NCBI GenBank assembly: GCA_038869515.1
Contig: JAWCQZ010000001.1
Location: forward strand, 124,001-188,000
Source of the DNA: JAWCQZ01 sp038869515 [NCBI: Halobacteria archaeon]
GTDB lineage: Archaea > Halobacteriota > Syntropharchaeia > JACQPP01
Direction: 5' to 3'
Length of the DNA stretch: 64,000 nt
Positions within the stretch are counted from its first letter, which is position 1; every line of letters starts with the position of its first letter. Shown here one piece after another: positions 23,468 through 31,611 of the stretch. Made by a program: the position numbers and the translations under genes. Below the pieces are notes generated by a model. It saw nothing but the letters and a program-made list of their open reading frames with translations. It ran no database searches and was not told the DNA's origin.

Positions 23468-24574
23468 ATGTCCTCCCTGTTCGGCAAGGCGTTCGTCGTG
23501 GCCACCTGGGGCGAGTCCCACGGCCCCTCCGTCGGCTGCGTGGTGGACGGCTGTCCCTCGGGTCTCGTTCTCTCCGAGGCCGACCTCCAGAGGGAGTTGG
23601 ACCGCCGCCGCCCCGGGACCTCCGAGGTGGTGAGCCCCCGGAGGGAGGGGGACCGGGTCGAGATTCTCTCGGGGGTCTTCCACGGCCGCACGGTCGGCTC
23701 CCCCATCGCCATGGTGGTCCGGAACGTGGACGCCGACCCCTCGAAATACGAGGCCATCAAGGACCTCGCCCGCCCCGGCCACGCCGACTACACCTACGCC
23801 ATCAAGTACGGCCACCGGGACTGGCGCGGCGGGGGGCGCCAGTCGGCCCGGGAGACGGTCGGCCGCGTCGCGGCGGGGGCTGTGGCCCGCAAGTTGCTCC
23901 GTATCTTCGGCGTCGAGGTGGTCGCCTACACGGTCAAAATCGGGCGGGTTCGGCTGCCGGTGGCTCCCGAGGCGACCCCGAGGGGGCTGCCGGGCCTCCG
24001 GAAGCGGATTGATGCCTCCCCGGTCCGCTGCCCCGACCCCGGGGTCTCGAAGCGGATGGAGGGCGAAATCCTCGCGGCCAAGGAGGACGGCGACTCGGTC
24101 GGCGGGGTCGTCGAGTGCGTCGCCCTCGGCGTTCCGCCCGGCCTCGGGGAGCCGGTCTTCGACAAACTCGGCGCCGACCTCGGCAAGGCGCTCCTGAGCC
24201 TGCCGACCGTGAAGGGGGTGGAGTTCGGCGAGGGGTTCGCCATCACCGACCTCCGGGGCTCCAAGTCGAACGACCTCTTCGAGAGGCGTGGCGGCCGCAT
24301 CGTCACGAAGACCAACCACATGGGCGGCCTGCTCGGCGGCATCAGCAACGGGATGCCCGTCGTCATGCGGGCCGCCTTCAAGCCGGCGAGCTCCATCCGG
24401 AAGGAGCAGGAGACGGTGGAGCTGAAGACGGGACGGAAGCGCAAAATCGCTGTCGAGGGGCGGCACGACCCGTGCGTCGTGCCGCGGGCGGTGCCCATCG
24501 TGGAGGCGATGGCGGGCCTCGTCCTCGCGGACCACGGCATCCGAAGCGGGTTCATACCGCGGAAGTTGGCGTGA
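23468..24574 (+). CDS. aroC: Chorismate synthase
   Basis: Last shikimate step (EPSP to chorismate) with reduced FMN. Signatures: [18 protein letters not shown] at the start, [45 protein letters not shown], and [16 protein letters not shown] near the C-terminus. 368 residues. ATG 23468 (MSSLFGKAF) was chosen because homology begins there; the frame is open eight codons further up. Confidence 0.96.
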   Translation: MSSLFGKAFVVATWGESHGPSVGCVVDGCPSGLVLSEADLQRELDRRRPGTSEVVSPRREGDRVEILSGVFHGRTVGSPIAMVVRNVDADPSKYEAIKDLARPGHADYTYAIKYGHRDWRGGGRQSARETVGRVAAGAVARKLLRIFGVEVVAYTVKIGRVRLPVAPEATPRGLPGLRKRIDASPVRCPDPGVSKRMEGEILAAKEDGDSVGGVVECVALGVPPGLGEPVFDKLGADLGKALLSLPTVKGVEFGEGFAITDLRGSKSNDLFERRGGRIVTKTNHMGGLLGGISNGMPVVMRAAFKPASSIRKEQETVELKTGRKRKIAVEGRHDPCVVPRAVPIVEAMAGLVLADHGIRSGFIPRKLA

Positions 24575-24633
24575 AGGGCCTCGGGGCCGGCCTGCGGCTC
24601 AAGAACGGGAGCGTTTCCGAGCGGACCCGGCAA

Positions 24634-25515
24634 CTACACCCCGAACGTCATCCTCAGCGTGTTCCTCAATCCCGGCCCCAGCCCCAGGATGAGAATCGCC
24701 AGCAGCACGAGGTTCTTCATCCCCTCCTCCTCCGGCTTGAACGACTTCTTCACGAGGTGGAGCACCGGGACCAGCACCGCCCACTTCATCGCGAAGATGG
24801 AGGCGGCCGTCCCGGTGGCGTTGATCAAGAAGGTCTCCAGGACGTGGAGGGGCCGGTAGCCGAGGTAGGTGATGCCGGCGAAGCTGGAGGCGGCGTCAAT
24901 CGTGTGCGCGCCGAGGATGGCGCCCGAGGTCCAGGGGGCGAGGAAGGAGGCCTTCGGAATTTTCCTCCCCGCAGCGGTGAAGAGGAGTCCGGCGATGAGC
25001 GAGACCCCCATCACGAAGGGGAGAACCCAGAGGTGGCTCTCCGGGGGCGGCTGGCGTTGCGGGGCGGAGAGGGCGACCCACCCGATGCAGAAGAGGCCCA
25101 AGGCCAGGCCGTTCGACCCGTAGAGCCTCCGGTAATCCTTCACTTTTCCTGCTTTTTGGAGCCTGAGGGAGAGCCAGAGGGAGGCGACCGTGATGCCGAA
25201 AACGGGGAAGAAGATGACCGGAGTGATGAGGAGATAGGCCGCGTCGGTCCACATCAGGATGTCCGTGTCCTCCACGACCCGGAGGCCGATGCCGACGACG
25301 ACGTAGGGGGCGGTGGCGAGGATGAACCCGGAATCGACCTTGACGTTCCACCTCCTGAGCAGTTTGAAGACCCCGTAGAGGGCGATTCCGAGGACGAGGG
25401 CGTAGGTGGCGGTGTCCACCGGATTGAAGTTCGGCTCGCACCCCGGCGGCATTCTCTTCGCGTCGCAGACCAGTTGGGCGGCGTAGGTCTCGTAGAGCCA
25501 CTCCTGGAAGCCCAT
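24634..25515 (-). CDS. DUF63-family archaeal membrane protein
   Basis: 293 residues, about seven to eight membrane helices. NPVDTATYALVLGIALYG, then APYVVVGIGLRVVEDT, DAASSFAGITYLGY and HVLETFLINATG are the conserved DUF63 blocks with acidic residues inside helices, suggesting an enzyme or transporter, but no function is established. The ATG at 25515 lies 52 bases after the upstream metallopeptidase stop on the same strand, so the gene may be the tail of the SMC-like operon. Confidence 0.88.
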   Translation of the reverse strand: MGFQEWLYETYAAQLVCDAKRMPPGCEPNFNPVDTATYALVLGIALYGVFKLLRRWNVKVDSGFILATAPYVVVGIGLRVVEDTDILMWTDAAYLLITPVIFFPVFGITVASLWLSLRLQKAGKVKDYRRLYGSNGLALGLFCIGWVALSAPQRQPPPESHLWVLPFVMGVSLIAGLLFTAAGRKIPKASFLAPWTSGAILGAHTIDAASSFAGITYLGYRPLHVLETFLINATGTAASIFAMKWAVLVPVLHLVKKSFKPEEEGMKNLVLLAILILGLGPGLRNTLRMTFGV

Positions 25516-25567
25516 CGCCCGAATGCGGGGGGCGCCAAAATAAGGTTGCTCGGTTGTGCGTCCTCCT

Positions 25568-26098
25568 TCAGGAGCGGTACATCGGCCACCCGTGGACGCC
25601 CTTCAGGTGGGCCACCTCGTGGGCCGCGGTCTCCGCCACCCGGCCCGGCTTGAGCCGCCCGCCGAGGGTGGTGACGAAGGCGACCCGCTGGAGCGGCACC
25701 GCGAGGCCGAGGAGGAGGTAGAACCCCCGGAGGAGCTCCACGACCCCCGCGGGCGGCAGGAGGGTGAGCGGGCGGGGGGTCACGACGAGGAGCGCCTCCC
25801 CCTCCCTCCGCCTCACTCCCCCCAGGGCCCGGAGGGCCCCCGGGACGAAGAACGCCCCCCGGACCACCATCCCGTCGTCGCTCGAGGCGGCCTCCCGGAC
25901 CAAGGCGACGCCGAACTCCTCGCGCAGCCGCCGCTCGACCCGGGACAGGAGCTTGGGGTCCACCGCCCCGAGGGGGAGGAGACGGACCGTCCTGAGTTTC
26001 AGCCGCGGCGCGGGGCGGCCCAGGGCCTCCAGGAGGCCGAGGCCGTAGTGCTCCGCGGTGTAGTAGAGGGCGCGCTCCAAGCCCGCGAGGAGCCTCAT
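25568..26098 (-). CDS. Archaemetzincin-like zinc metallopeptidase
   Basis: 176 residues. The N-terminal part (VRLLPLGAVDPKLLSRVERRLREEFG) and the C-terminal zinc motif AAHEVAHLKGVHGWPM resemble archaemetzincins: HExxH supplies two ligands and the catalytic Glu, with a following Met. The third His is at +9 instead of the usual +10, and the Cys-rich tail (C-x4-M…CxxC) of typical archaemetzincins is missing because the protein stops six residues after the motif. Activity is therefore plausible but not certain. Its start overlaps the upstream gene's stop (ATGA), so it is translated with the SMC-like operon. Confidence 0.68.
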   Translation of the reverse strand: MRLLAGLERALYYTAEHYGLGLLEALGRPAPRLKLRTVRLLPLGAVDPKLLSRVERRLREEFGVALVREAASSDDGMVVRGAFFVPGALRALGGVRRREGEALLVVTPRPLTLLPPAGVVELLRGFYLLLGLAVPLQRVAFVTTLGGRLKPGRVAETAAHEVAHLKGVHGWPMYRS

Positions 26099-26907
26099 TC
26101 GGGGGAGGCCGCCTCCGGACCGCCCTCGGGTCTGGCATCCGGGGGGGAGAGGGAGATGACCACCGAGCTTCCCACCCCCTTGGGGCGCGGCTTCGCGACC
26201 GGCTTCACGGTGACCCTCTCCTCGATGGCGTCCACCTCCAGGTCCACGAGGCCGTGGGTGGCGAGGTGGGCGAGGAGGTAGGCGCGCCGGACCGTCTCGC
26301 GGAAGTCCCCCCTCTCCACCAGCCGGAAGTAGTCGCCGCCCCGGGACTCGGTCACCTCCGCGCGGAGGCTCCGCAGCGCCTCCCGGAAGGCCCTCGGGTG
26401 GGCGAACCCCATCTCCTCCAGGGCGGCCCGCTCCATCGAGCCGGGCTCGGCGAGGCCCTGGGGGCCCGTCGCCCCGGCCGGGGGCCCGTGGGGGGAGCGG
26501 CCGCGCCAGTAGGCAACGCCAGCCGCCACCTGCCCGGGGGAGACCGCCTCCGCCTCGACGACCGGGCGCCACGCCCGGCCGAGCGCCTCCGCCAGGTCGT
26601 CCACCCCCATCGCCTCGATTTTCATCAGGGTCACCAGGGGGTCGAAGTAGAGCAGCGCCGCCCGGCTCTGGAGCCAGTTCCCCTGGCCGTAGACGATGCG
26701 GGCGATGCGCCACACCGCCTCGGCGTCCATCCGGAGCTCGGCGGGGCTCTCCAGTTTCGGGAGGAGCGGCTTCAGCCGGTCGAAGAGGGCCGCCACGTCC
26801 ACCTGGAAGGGGTCGGAGGCCTGCGCCTCGGCCGCGCGGCACACCTCGAGGACGCGGAGGAGCACCTCCTCCGTGCGCTCCCTCCGGGGGGACGCGGCCT
26901 CAGGCAA
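26095..26907 (-). CDS. Uncharacterised SMC-linked protein, possible kleisin-like subunit
   Basis: 270 residues, mainly helical and acidic. The N-terminal half (DVAALFDRLKPLLPKL, AEAVWRIARIVYGQ, YFDPLVTLMKIEAMG) and the C-terminal RRAYLLAHLATHGLVDLEV, which looks like a small winged helix, recall the bipartite layout of ScpA/kleisins. A disordered Pro/Gly linker lies near residues 135-150. I recognise no specific family. It starts inside the last codons of the SMC-like gene (8-base overlap) and overlaps the metallopeptidase, so the three are one translational unit. The kleisin idea rests on context and layout only. Confidence 0.55.
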   Translation of the reverse strand: MPEAASPRRERTEEVLLRVLEVCRAAEAQASDPFQVDVAALFDRLKPLLPKLESPAELRMDAEAVWRIARIVYGQGNWLQSRAALLYFDPLVTLMKIEAMGVDDLAEALGRAWRPVVEAEAVSPGQVAAGVAYWRGRSPHGPPAGATGPQGLAEPGSMERAALEEMGFAHPRAFREALRSLRAEVTESRGGDYFRLVERGDFRETVRRAYLLAHLATHGLVDLEVDAIEERVTVKPVAKPRPKGVGSSVVISLSPPDARPEGGPEAASPE

Positions 26908-28612
26908 CGACGGAGACCTCCGAGCGGCCGCCGACGTTCTGCACCACCAGGACGTGGGCCCCCTTCTCGGGGACCACGGGCCCCGGGGTCACCGCGACAT
27001 ACTGCCGCCCCTCCCCGACGCCGGCGAACATCTGCCGGAAGACAGCCTCCCGGTTCACCGGGTCCATGTGGACGTCGAACTCGTCCACCGCCCGGAGGGG
27101 AGAGGCGATGGCGCCCTGGAGCGCGAGGAGGAACGCCATGGTCGCCGTCGTCCGCTCGCCGCCGCTCTGGGTCATCGCGTCGAGGACGTGGGGCTCGGAG
27201 CCCCGGAACCCCACCCGCAGCTCGAGGCCCGCCTCCTCCAGGCTCCCGGGCCCCGCCAGCCCGACATCCCCGGTGGCGTGGATGGCGGCGAGGACCTCCC
27301 GGTAGCGGGCGGAGACCTCCTCCAGGAGGCGGCCCACCGCCTCTTTCCACTTCTCCCTCCGCTCCTCCAGCTCCCCGAGGGCCCGCCGCCGGTTCTCGTC
27401 GGCTGCGCGCGCCTTCTCCCGCAACTCCGCCTCCATCCGCCGACAGTTGGCGTAGACCTCCTCCACCTCGGCGCCGACCCCCTCGAGGGTCTTCCGCTCC
27501 GCCTCGGCGAGGCGCAACTCGTCGAGGATCTCGGGCAGCCGCCGCTGGGTCTCGATCCGGGGGCCCGCCCGCTTCGCCTCCGCGCTCTTCTCCGCGAGGT
27601 CCCGCTCCGCATCCACGATGCGCCGTTCCAGTTCCCGCACCTCGCGCCCCAGGAGTTCCTCCCGGAAGCCCGCCACCGCGCCTTGGGCCGTCGCCTCGGC
27701 GTAGCCCTCGACCGCCCCCGCCGCGTCCCGGCGCGCCCGGGCCGCCTCGGGCTTGCGGCCCGCCTCGGCCTCCCGCTCCAGGGCGGTCAACCGCTCCTCG
27801 ACCCGGTCCCGGAGCTCCTCCGCCTCCTTGCGGGCGGCCCCGGCCGCCTCCCGGGCCTCCGCCCGGCTCCGCTCCTTCGCCCTCAGGTCCTCCCGGAGGG
27901 TGTCGAGGGAGCGCTCGGCCCGCAGGGCCTGGCTCCACGCCGCCTCGGCCCGCAGCCGGTCCGCGGCGGCCTCCAGCTCCCGCTTCCGCTTCAGCTTCCC
28001 GTACTCCCTCTCCCAGTATTTCAGCGTCTCCTCGGCCCGCTTCAGCATCGCGTCGAGGCTCTCCTTCTCCCCCCCCATCTTCATCAGGGTCTCCCGGGAC
28101 TCCCGGACCCGCTGCCGGAACTCGGCGAGGCCCGCCGCCTCCTCCACCAGCCGCAGCTTCTCCGCCGCGTTCACAGCCCCGAAGTTCTCGATCATCGACT
28201 GGTGCATCACGAGGAGCATGTTGTCGGGCTGGATTCCCGCCTGGCCGAGCAGCCGCTCCACCTCCGCCTTCGAGGCGGCCCTGAAGTCGATCTCGTGCCA
28301 GTAGTCGCCGTTCTTCTGGATGTAGCGCGACAGCCGCACCTCGTCCCGCTTCTGGGCCCAGATCTTCTTGCCACCCGGCCCCCGGTTGTTGAGGACCACC
28401 GTCACCCGGGCATACTCCTTGCCCCGCCGGATGAGGTCGCTGAGCCTCCGGGAGCGCTCGGTGTAGGTCTGCCCGAGGGCCACGGCGAGCGCGAGGACGA
28501 TCGACGATTTCCCGGAGCCGTTGGGGCCGACGATGACGTTGACGCCGGGCTTGAAGGGGACGCGGGCGTACTCGTAGGACATGAAGTTCTCCAGGACCAC
28601 TTCGCGCATCAT
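26900..28612 (-). CDS. Short SMC/Rad50-like ATPase
   Basis: 570 residues. N-terminal head with Walker A GPNGSGKSS near residue 30 and the SMC5/6-like segment LLVMHQSMIENFGAVNAAEK-LRLVEEAAG; then about 220 residues of heptad-rich coiled coil with no recognisable hinge; then the C-terminal head with ABC signature TQSGGERTTATMAFLLAL and Walker B RAVDEFDVHMDP. Full SMC proteins are about 1100 residues, so this is a dwarf form. Likely DNA binding or loop handling. ATG 28612 or 28609. First gene of a coupled operon with the possible kleisin and the metallopeptidase; divergent from the gene at 28691. Confidence 0.82.
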   Translation of the reverse strand: MMREVVLENFMSYEYARVPFKPGVNVIVGPNGSGKSSIVLALAVALGQTYTERSRRLSDLIRRGKEYARVTVVLNNRGPGGKKIWAQKRDEVRLSRYIQKNGDYWHEIDFRAASKAEVERLLGQAGIQPDNMLLVMHQSMIENFGAVNAAEKLRLVEEAAGLAEFRQRVRESRETLMKMGGEKESLDAMLKRAEETLKYWEREYGKLKRKRELEAAADRLRAEAAWSQALRAERSLDTLREDLRAKERSRAEAREAAGAARKEAEELRDRVEERLTALEREAEAGRKPEAARARRDAAGAVEGYAEATAQGAVAGFREELLGREVRELERRIVDAERDLAEKSAEAKRAGPRIETQRRLPEILDELRLAEAERKTLEGVGAEVEEVYANCRRMEAELREKARAADENRRRALGELEERREKWKEAVGRLLEEVSARYREVLAAIHATGDVGLAGPGSLEEAGLELRVGFRGSEPHVLDAMTQSGGERTTATMAFLLALQGAIASPLRAVDEFDVHMDPVNREAVFRQMFAGVGEGRQYVAVTPGPVVPEKGAHVLVVQNVGGRSEVSVVA

Positions 28613-28690
28613 CCGGGAAGGTAGGTCGGCGGGGCGCGTTTCAACCTTTCGAGGGCGCAGGCGTTATCCCTCCCCGGGGGGACGGGCACG

Positions 28691-29377
28691 ATGGTCCTCG
28701 CGGGAAAACTCTTCCGGCTGGCGGAGAAGGCCGACCTCAACACGGTGGCCCGGAAGCTCAAGGATTTCCAGCGGACCGAGGAGGCGGAGCGGGACGGGAA
28801 GTCGTTCACCCTGGCGACCGGGGTCGAGGAGTTGAAGAGAGAGGAGGGGGGCCTCCGGGCTTTCCTCGCCCGCGACTACCTCCTCCCGGTCCGGACCCGG
28901 GCCGGGCCGGTCCCCGTCCAGGCGACCTCCCGCACCGGCTTCTCCCTCTGGTTCCGGAAGGACGCCCTCCTCCTCTTCATCCAGGAGAAGAAGCACCGGG
29001 CCAACGCCCTCGCCCACACCCTCTCCGAGGCCCTCCTGGCCGGGGTGGTCGAGGCGCGCATCTCCCCCGAGACCCTCAAGCGGCTCCACGAGTCGCGGCC
29101 CGAAGCGACCAAAGTCATCTTCTTCGACGACGTGGACCTCCCCAACATCGACACCCTCGCCCTCTACGGCAGCGCCCTCGCCCACACCAAGCTCTACGCC
29201 GACTACCTGAAGCACGGGAAGATATGGTACGCGGTCTTCGAGACCGAGTTCGCCGGGGCGGAGGCCCCCCTCACGGTGGGGGTCACCCGGAACTGCATCG
29301 TCACCCTCTTCTCCAAGGTTCCCGAGGAGACCTTCCTGAACTACGTCCGGAAGGCCATCGTGCCCTTGGCGGAGTAG
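28691..29377 (+). CDS. Unknown protein divergent from the SMC-like operon
   Basis: 228 residues, soluble, mixed alpha/beta. Visible blocks are FRLAEKADLNTVARKLKDFQR, FSLWFRKDALLLFIQEKK, KVIFFDDVDLPNIDTLALYG and YAVFETEFAG. I do not recognise the family. The codon use is that of its neighbours, and the ORF fills the whole gap between flanking genes, so it is a real gene. The 78-base gap to the SMC-like start is shared by both promoters. Confidence 0.78.
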   Translation: MVLAGKLFRLAEKADLNTVARKLKDFQRTEEAERDGKSFTLATGVEELKREEGGLRAFLARDYLLPVRTRAGPVPVQATSRTGFSLWFRKDALLLFIQEKKHRANALAHTLSEALLAGVVEARISPETLKRLHESRPEATKVIFFDDVDLPNIDTLALYGSALAHTKLYADYLKHGKIWYAVFETEFAGAEAPLTVGVTRNCIVTLFSKVPEETFLNYVRKAIVPLAE

Positions 29378-29380
29378 CCC

Positions 29381-30103
29381 TCAGCCGGCGTGGAGCCGGG
29401 AGACCCCGAACATCAGGAGGGCCCCCAGGATGACCGAGAGGATGACCCGGGAGTTGAACTTCCGGTGCGCCTCCGACAGGAGGTCGCCCGCCCCCACGTA
29501 GAGGAAGGCCCCGGCCACCACCGCGAGGACCGGCCGGAACGCCTCCGCCGGGAGGGCCAGGGCGAGGAGCGACCCCGCGGGGTACATGAGGCCCGCGAAG
29601 GCGACCAGGGCGAGGCTCTTCCGGTAGGAGAAGCCCGACCGCTGCCCGAGGACCGCCGTGGTGACCCCCTGGGGCACCTCGTGGGAGATGACCGCCAGCG
29701 TGAGGACCAGCCCGAGGAAGGGGTCGGTCAGGTATCCGATGGTGATTCCGATTCCGTCCACCACGTTGTCGCTCGCCATCCCCACCGCGGCGAGCCAGGA
29801 GATCCGGTGGACCCGGTCGTCGCACTCCGCCTCCCCGCAGGCGTGGAGCATCAGGAGCTTCTCGACCAGGTAGAACGCGAAGAACCCGAGGGCCACGAAC
29901 GCCGCGTTCTGCTCCACTCCCGCCTCGGGAAGCAGTTCGAACAGAGCGGCCCCCACCACGATGCCCGAGGCCGCGGCGACGAGGTAGCGCGTCCAGCCCG
30001 GGAGTTGCCCTTCCGGAGGGAGCGTCGGGTGCTTGCGGAGGTAGAGGAGCCCCGGCAGGAGGTCGGCGAGGGCCGCCAGCCCCGCGCAGAGCAGGTAGAG
30101 CAT
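29381..30103 (-). CDS. ZIP-family metal transporter
   Basis: 240 residues, about seven to eight membrane helices. The helix IV and V metal-site motifs are DNVVDGIG (with N and D in place of the common HN) and HEVPQG (HExxxG), typical of ZIP permeases that import zinc, iron, nickel or related ions. A cytoplasmic loop carries HACGEAECDD. It is divergent from nikR with a shared AT-rich region, which suggests nickel-dependent control. Confidence 0.88.
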   Translation of the reverse strand: MLYLLCAGLAALADLLPGLLYLRKHPTLPPEGQLPGWTRYLVAAASGIVVGAALFELLPEAGVEQNAAFVALGFFAFYLVEKLLMLHACGEAECDDRVHRISWLAAVGMASDNVVDGIGITIGYLTDPFLGLVLTLAVISHEVPQGVTTAVLGQRSGFSYRKSLALVAFAGLMYPAGSLLALALPAEAFRPVLAVVAGAFLYVGAGDLLSEAHRKFNSRVILSVILGALLMFGVSRLHAG

Positions 30104-30121
30104 GGCGCCCCTTTGCTTTTG

Positions 30122-30149
30122 TTAATAAATCCGTTGCCTTTTTTATTAA
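30122..30149. promoter_or_regulatory. 28-bp inverted repeat, candidate NikR operator over the ZIP promoter
   Basis: TTAATAAA (30122-30129) and TTTATTAA (30142-30149) are perfect inverted halves separated by 12 bases. The site sits 19-46 bases upstream of the ZIP start, where its TATA box should be; a second AT-rich box (gaataaactttatg, about 30167) precedes nikR. NikR proteins bind dyad sites with long spacers, so autoregulation and ZIP repression are plausible. Confidence 0.55.
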
Positions 30150-30202
30150 AATGCGAGCCAGTTTTGAATAAACTTTATGAAAGAGCCCGCCCCGGAATCC
30201 CC

Positions 30203-30589
30203 ATGCCGGTCATCAGCATCTCGCTGCCCGAGCCCCTCCTCAAGCAACTCGACTCGGCCATCGCCCGGGAGGGGTTCTCCGGCCGCTCCGAGGCGCTCCG
30301 GGCGGCGGTCCGCGCCTGGGTCCAGCGCTCCCGGGAGCGCCCCGCCTCGGGCCGCATCAGCGCGGTCCTGAGCCTCGCCTACCCCGAGGGGGCCGAGGGG
30401 GAGATCTCCGCCCTCCTCCACCGGTCGAGCGGGCTCATCGAATCGATGGTCCACACCCACACCCCGGGCCGCCACTGCGTCACGGTCCTCGTCCTGAGCG
30501 GCGACGCCTCCCGCCTCCGCGAGCTGGCCGGCGCCCTGGAGGGGCGGCGCGATGTGGAGACGGTGGAGTTCCAGCCGATGGGTCCTTGA
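30203..30589 (+). CDS. nikR: Nickel-responsive regulator NikR
   Basis: 128 residues: N-terminal ribbon-helix-helix (ISISLPEPLLKQLD, then FSGRSEALRAAVRAWV) and a C-terminal ACT-like domain. The high-affinity nickel ligands match E. coli NikR in spacing: His 73, His 84, His 86 and Cys 92 (HTHTPGRHC), with gaps of 11, 2 and 6 as in the E. coli protein. Acts as a tetrameric DNA-binding repressor when nickel is bound. ATG 30203 after a TATA-like ataaacttta. Confidence 0.93.
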   Translation: MPVISISLPEPLLKQLDSAIAREGFSGRSEALRAAVRAWVQRSRERPASGRISAVLSLAYPEGAEGEISALLHRSSGLIESMVHTHTPGRHCVTVLVLSGDASRLRELAGALEGRRDVETVEFQPMGP

Positions 30590-30675
30590 AGAGCGAAGGG
30601 GGATCTCCTCCCGCCCACCCCTCTCGCCGAGAGAGCAAAACATTCCGTTCCGCGGCTGGTCCTTCAGGATTTCCT

Positions 30676-30918
30676 TTATTCGAACTCCGCTTCCACCAGG
30701 GTCCGGGTCGTCCAGACGCCGTCGATTCCCTGGACGTCTTTGACGACCCGGTTCGCGGCGCTCTTCAGGGTCCCGGCGTCGGTGATGACCAGGAAGTCAT
30801 ACTCGCCGAAGAGGCCGTAGACCTCGGCGTTGATCCTCTTGGCGATTTTCTTCAGTTCCCGGTGGACATCCTTGGCCCGCCCCGCCTCCACGTTGACGAA
30901 TGTGAAGGTCTTGACCAT
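30676..30918 (-). CDS. Stand-alone Lrp/AsnC ligand-binding (RAM) domain protein
   Basis: 80 residues: VKTFTFVNVEAGRAKDV, VYGLFGEYDFLVITDA and VVKDVQGIDGVWTTRTLV form the alpha/beta RAM domain of Lrp/AsnC regulators without the DNA-binding helix-turn-helix. Such stand-alone domains bind amino acids and may modulate full-length Lrp proteins. A TATA box (ggtttatta) lies about 25 bases upstream on the minus strand. Converges with nikR. Confidence 0.9.
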   Translation of the reverse strand: MVKTFTFVNVEAGRAKDVHRELKKIAKRINAEVYGLFGEYDFLVITDAGTLKSAANRVVKDVQGIDGVWTTRTLVEAEFE

Positions 30919-30951
30919 GGGTGGAACCGGAGCGGGCGGCGGTAATAAACC

Positions 30952-31131
30952 TTATTCCCGGAGGCCCCTCTTGGGCGGCCCGCCGGCGCCGATGCGGACC
31001 TTGCCGAAGGCGCGGACCCGCCCCGCGCCGACCGGGAACTCGGCCCCCCGGAGGTCGAGAACCAGTGCCCCCTTCTCCTCGCGGAAGAAGTCGAGCCACT
31101 CCCCGAGGAGCCCGTCGGTCCCGAGCATCAT
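30952..31131 (-). CDS. Small protein, function unknown
   Basis: 59 residues (LLGEWLDFFREEKGALVLDL, then FGKVRIGAGG). The start ATG overlaps the stop of the upstream HhH gene (ATGATG arrangement), so it is probably its coupled partner. Contains a short amphipathic helix and two strands. I do not recognise it. Confidence 0.6.
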   Translation of the reverse strand: MMLGTDGLLGEWLDFFREEKGALVLDLRGAEFPVGAGRVRAFGKVRIGAGGPPKRGLRE

Positions 31132-31505
31132 TCGCGCTTCAGGAGGGAGACCTTCAGGACCACCTTCCCCTTCCACCTCCACGGAGCGCCGGCGGGGGCC
31201 TCCCGCGCCCCCAGGTCCCAGACCCGCTCCCACTCGCGCTCCTTCAGCTCCTCGACGAGGGAGCCCTCCGATTCGGAGCCGCCCCCGTTCCCCGCCGCCG
31301 GGGGCGCCCTCCGGGCCTGGGTCACGATGCGACGGGCGAGGTCGGCCCTCAATCCCGCCCGCTTCACCAGTTCCGAGGGGCGGGCCGCGGCGAGGCTCGC
31401 GGGGGTGAACCCCGCCTCCTCCAGGCGCCGGGCCGCGGCCTCCCCGAGGCCGGGGATCGACCAGGCGGCCATCTCCGTGGAAACCTCCCGTGGGTGCCGC
31501 ATCAT
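31128..31505 (-). CDS. Helix-hairpin-helix domain protein
   Basis: 125 residues. The N-terminal half holds a tandem HhH similar to the RadA/Rad51 N-terminal domain: WSIPGLGEAAARRLEEAG-FTPASLAAARPSELVKRAGL. The rest is a Gly/Ser linker and a C-terminal WRWKGKVVLKVSLLK strand pair. Probable DNA-binding adaptor. Tandem ATGs at 31505/31502 follow a gaggaggt Shine-Dalgarno; a TATA box (gttttatc) is about 45 bases upstream. Confidence 0.75.
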   Translation of the reverse strand: MMRHPREVSTEMAAWSIPGLGEAAARRLEEAGFTPASLAAARPSELVKRAGLRADLARRIVTQARRAPPAAGNGGGSESEGSLVEELKEREWERVWDLGAREAPAGAPWRWKGKVVLKVSLLKRE

Positions 31506-31588
31506 GACCTCCTCGGCGTTTCCCACCTCGGGCCGCGCAGATAAAACTTTCGAGACGGCCCATCCTGAAGGGAGGGTCGAATCGGAGG

Positions 31589-31611
31589 CCGGCTCTCGGG
31601 CCGGCTCAGGG
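31589..31611 (-). terminator. GC hairpin at the gyrA stop
   Basis: GCCGGC-tctcgg-GCCGGC spans the gyrA stop codon region. No poly-T follows, so a termination role is only possible. Confidence 0.3.

Noticed and set aside
28691-29377. ScpB or other SMC accessory subunit
   Set aside because: Divergent from the SMC-like gene and without the winged-helix pattern of ScpB; left as unknown.
30590-30675. Coding sequence between nikR and the Lrp-domain gene
   Set aside because: Only short frames with no codon bias; convergent 3' flank.
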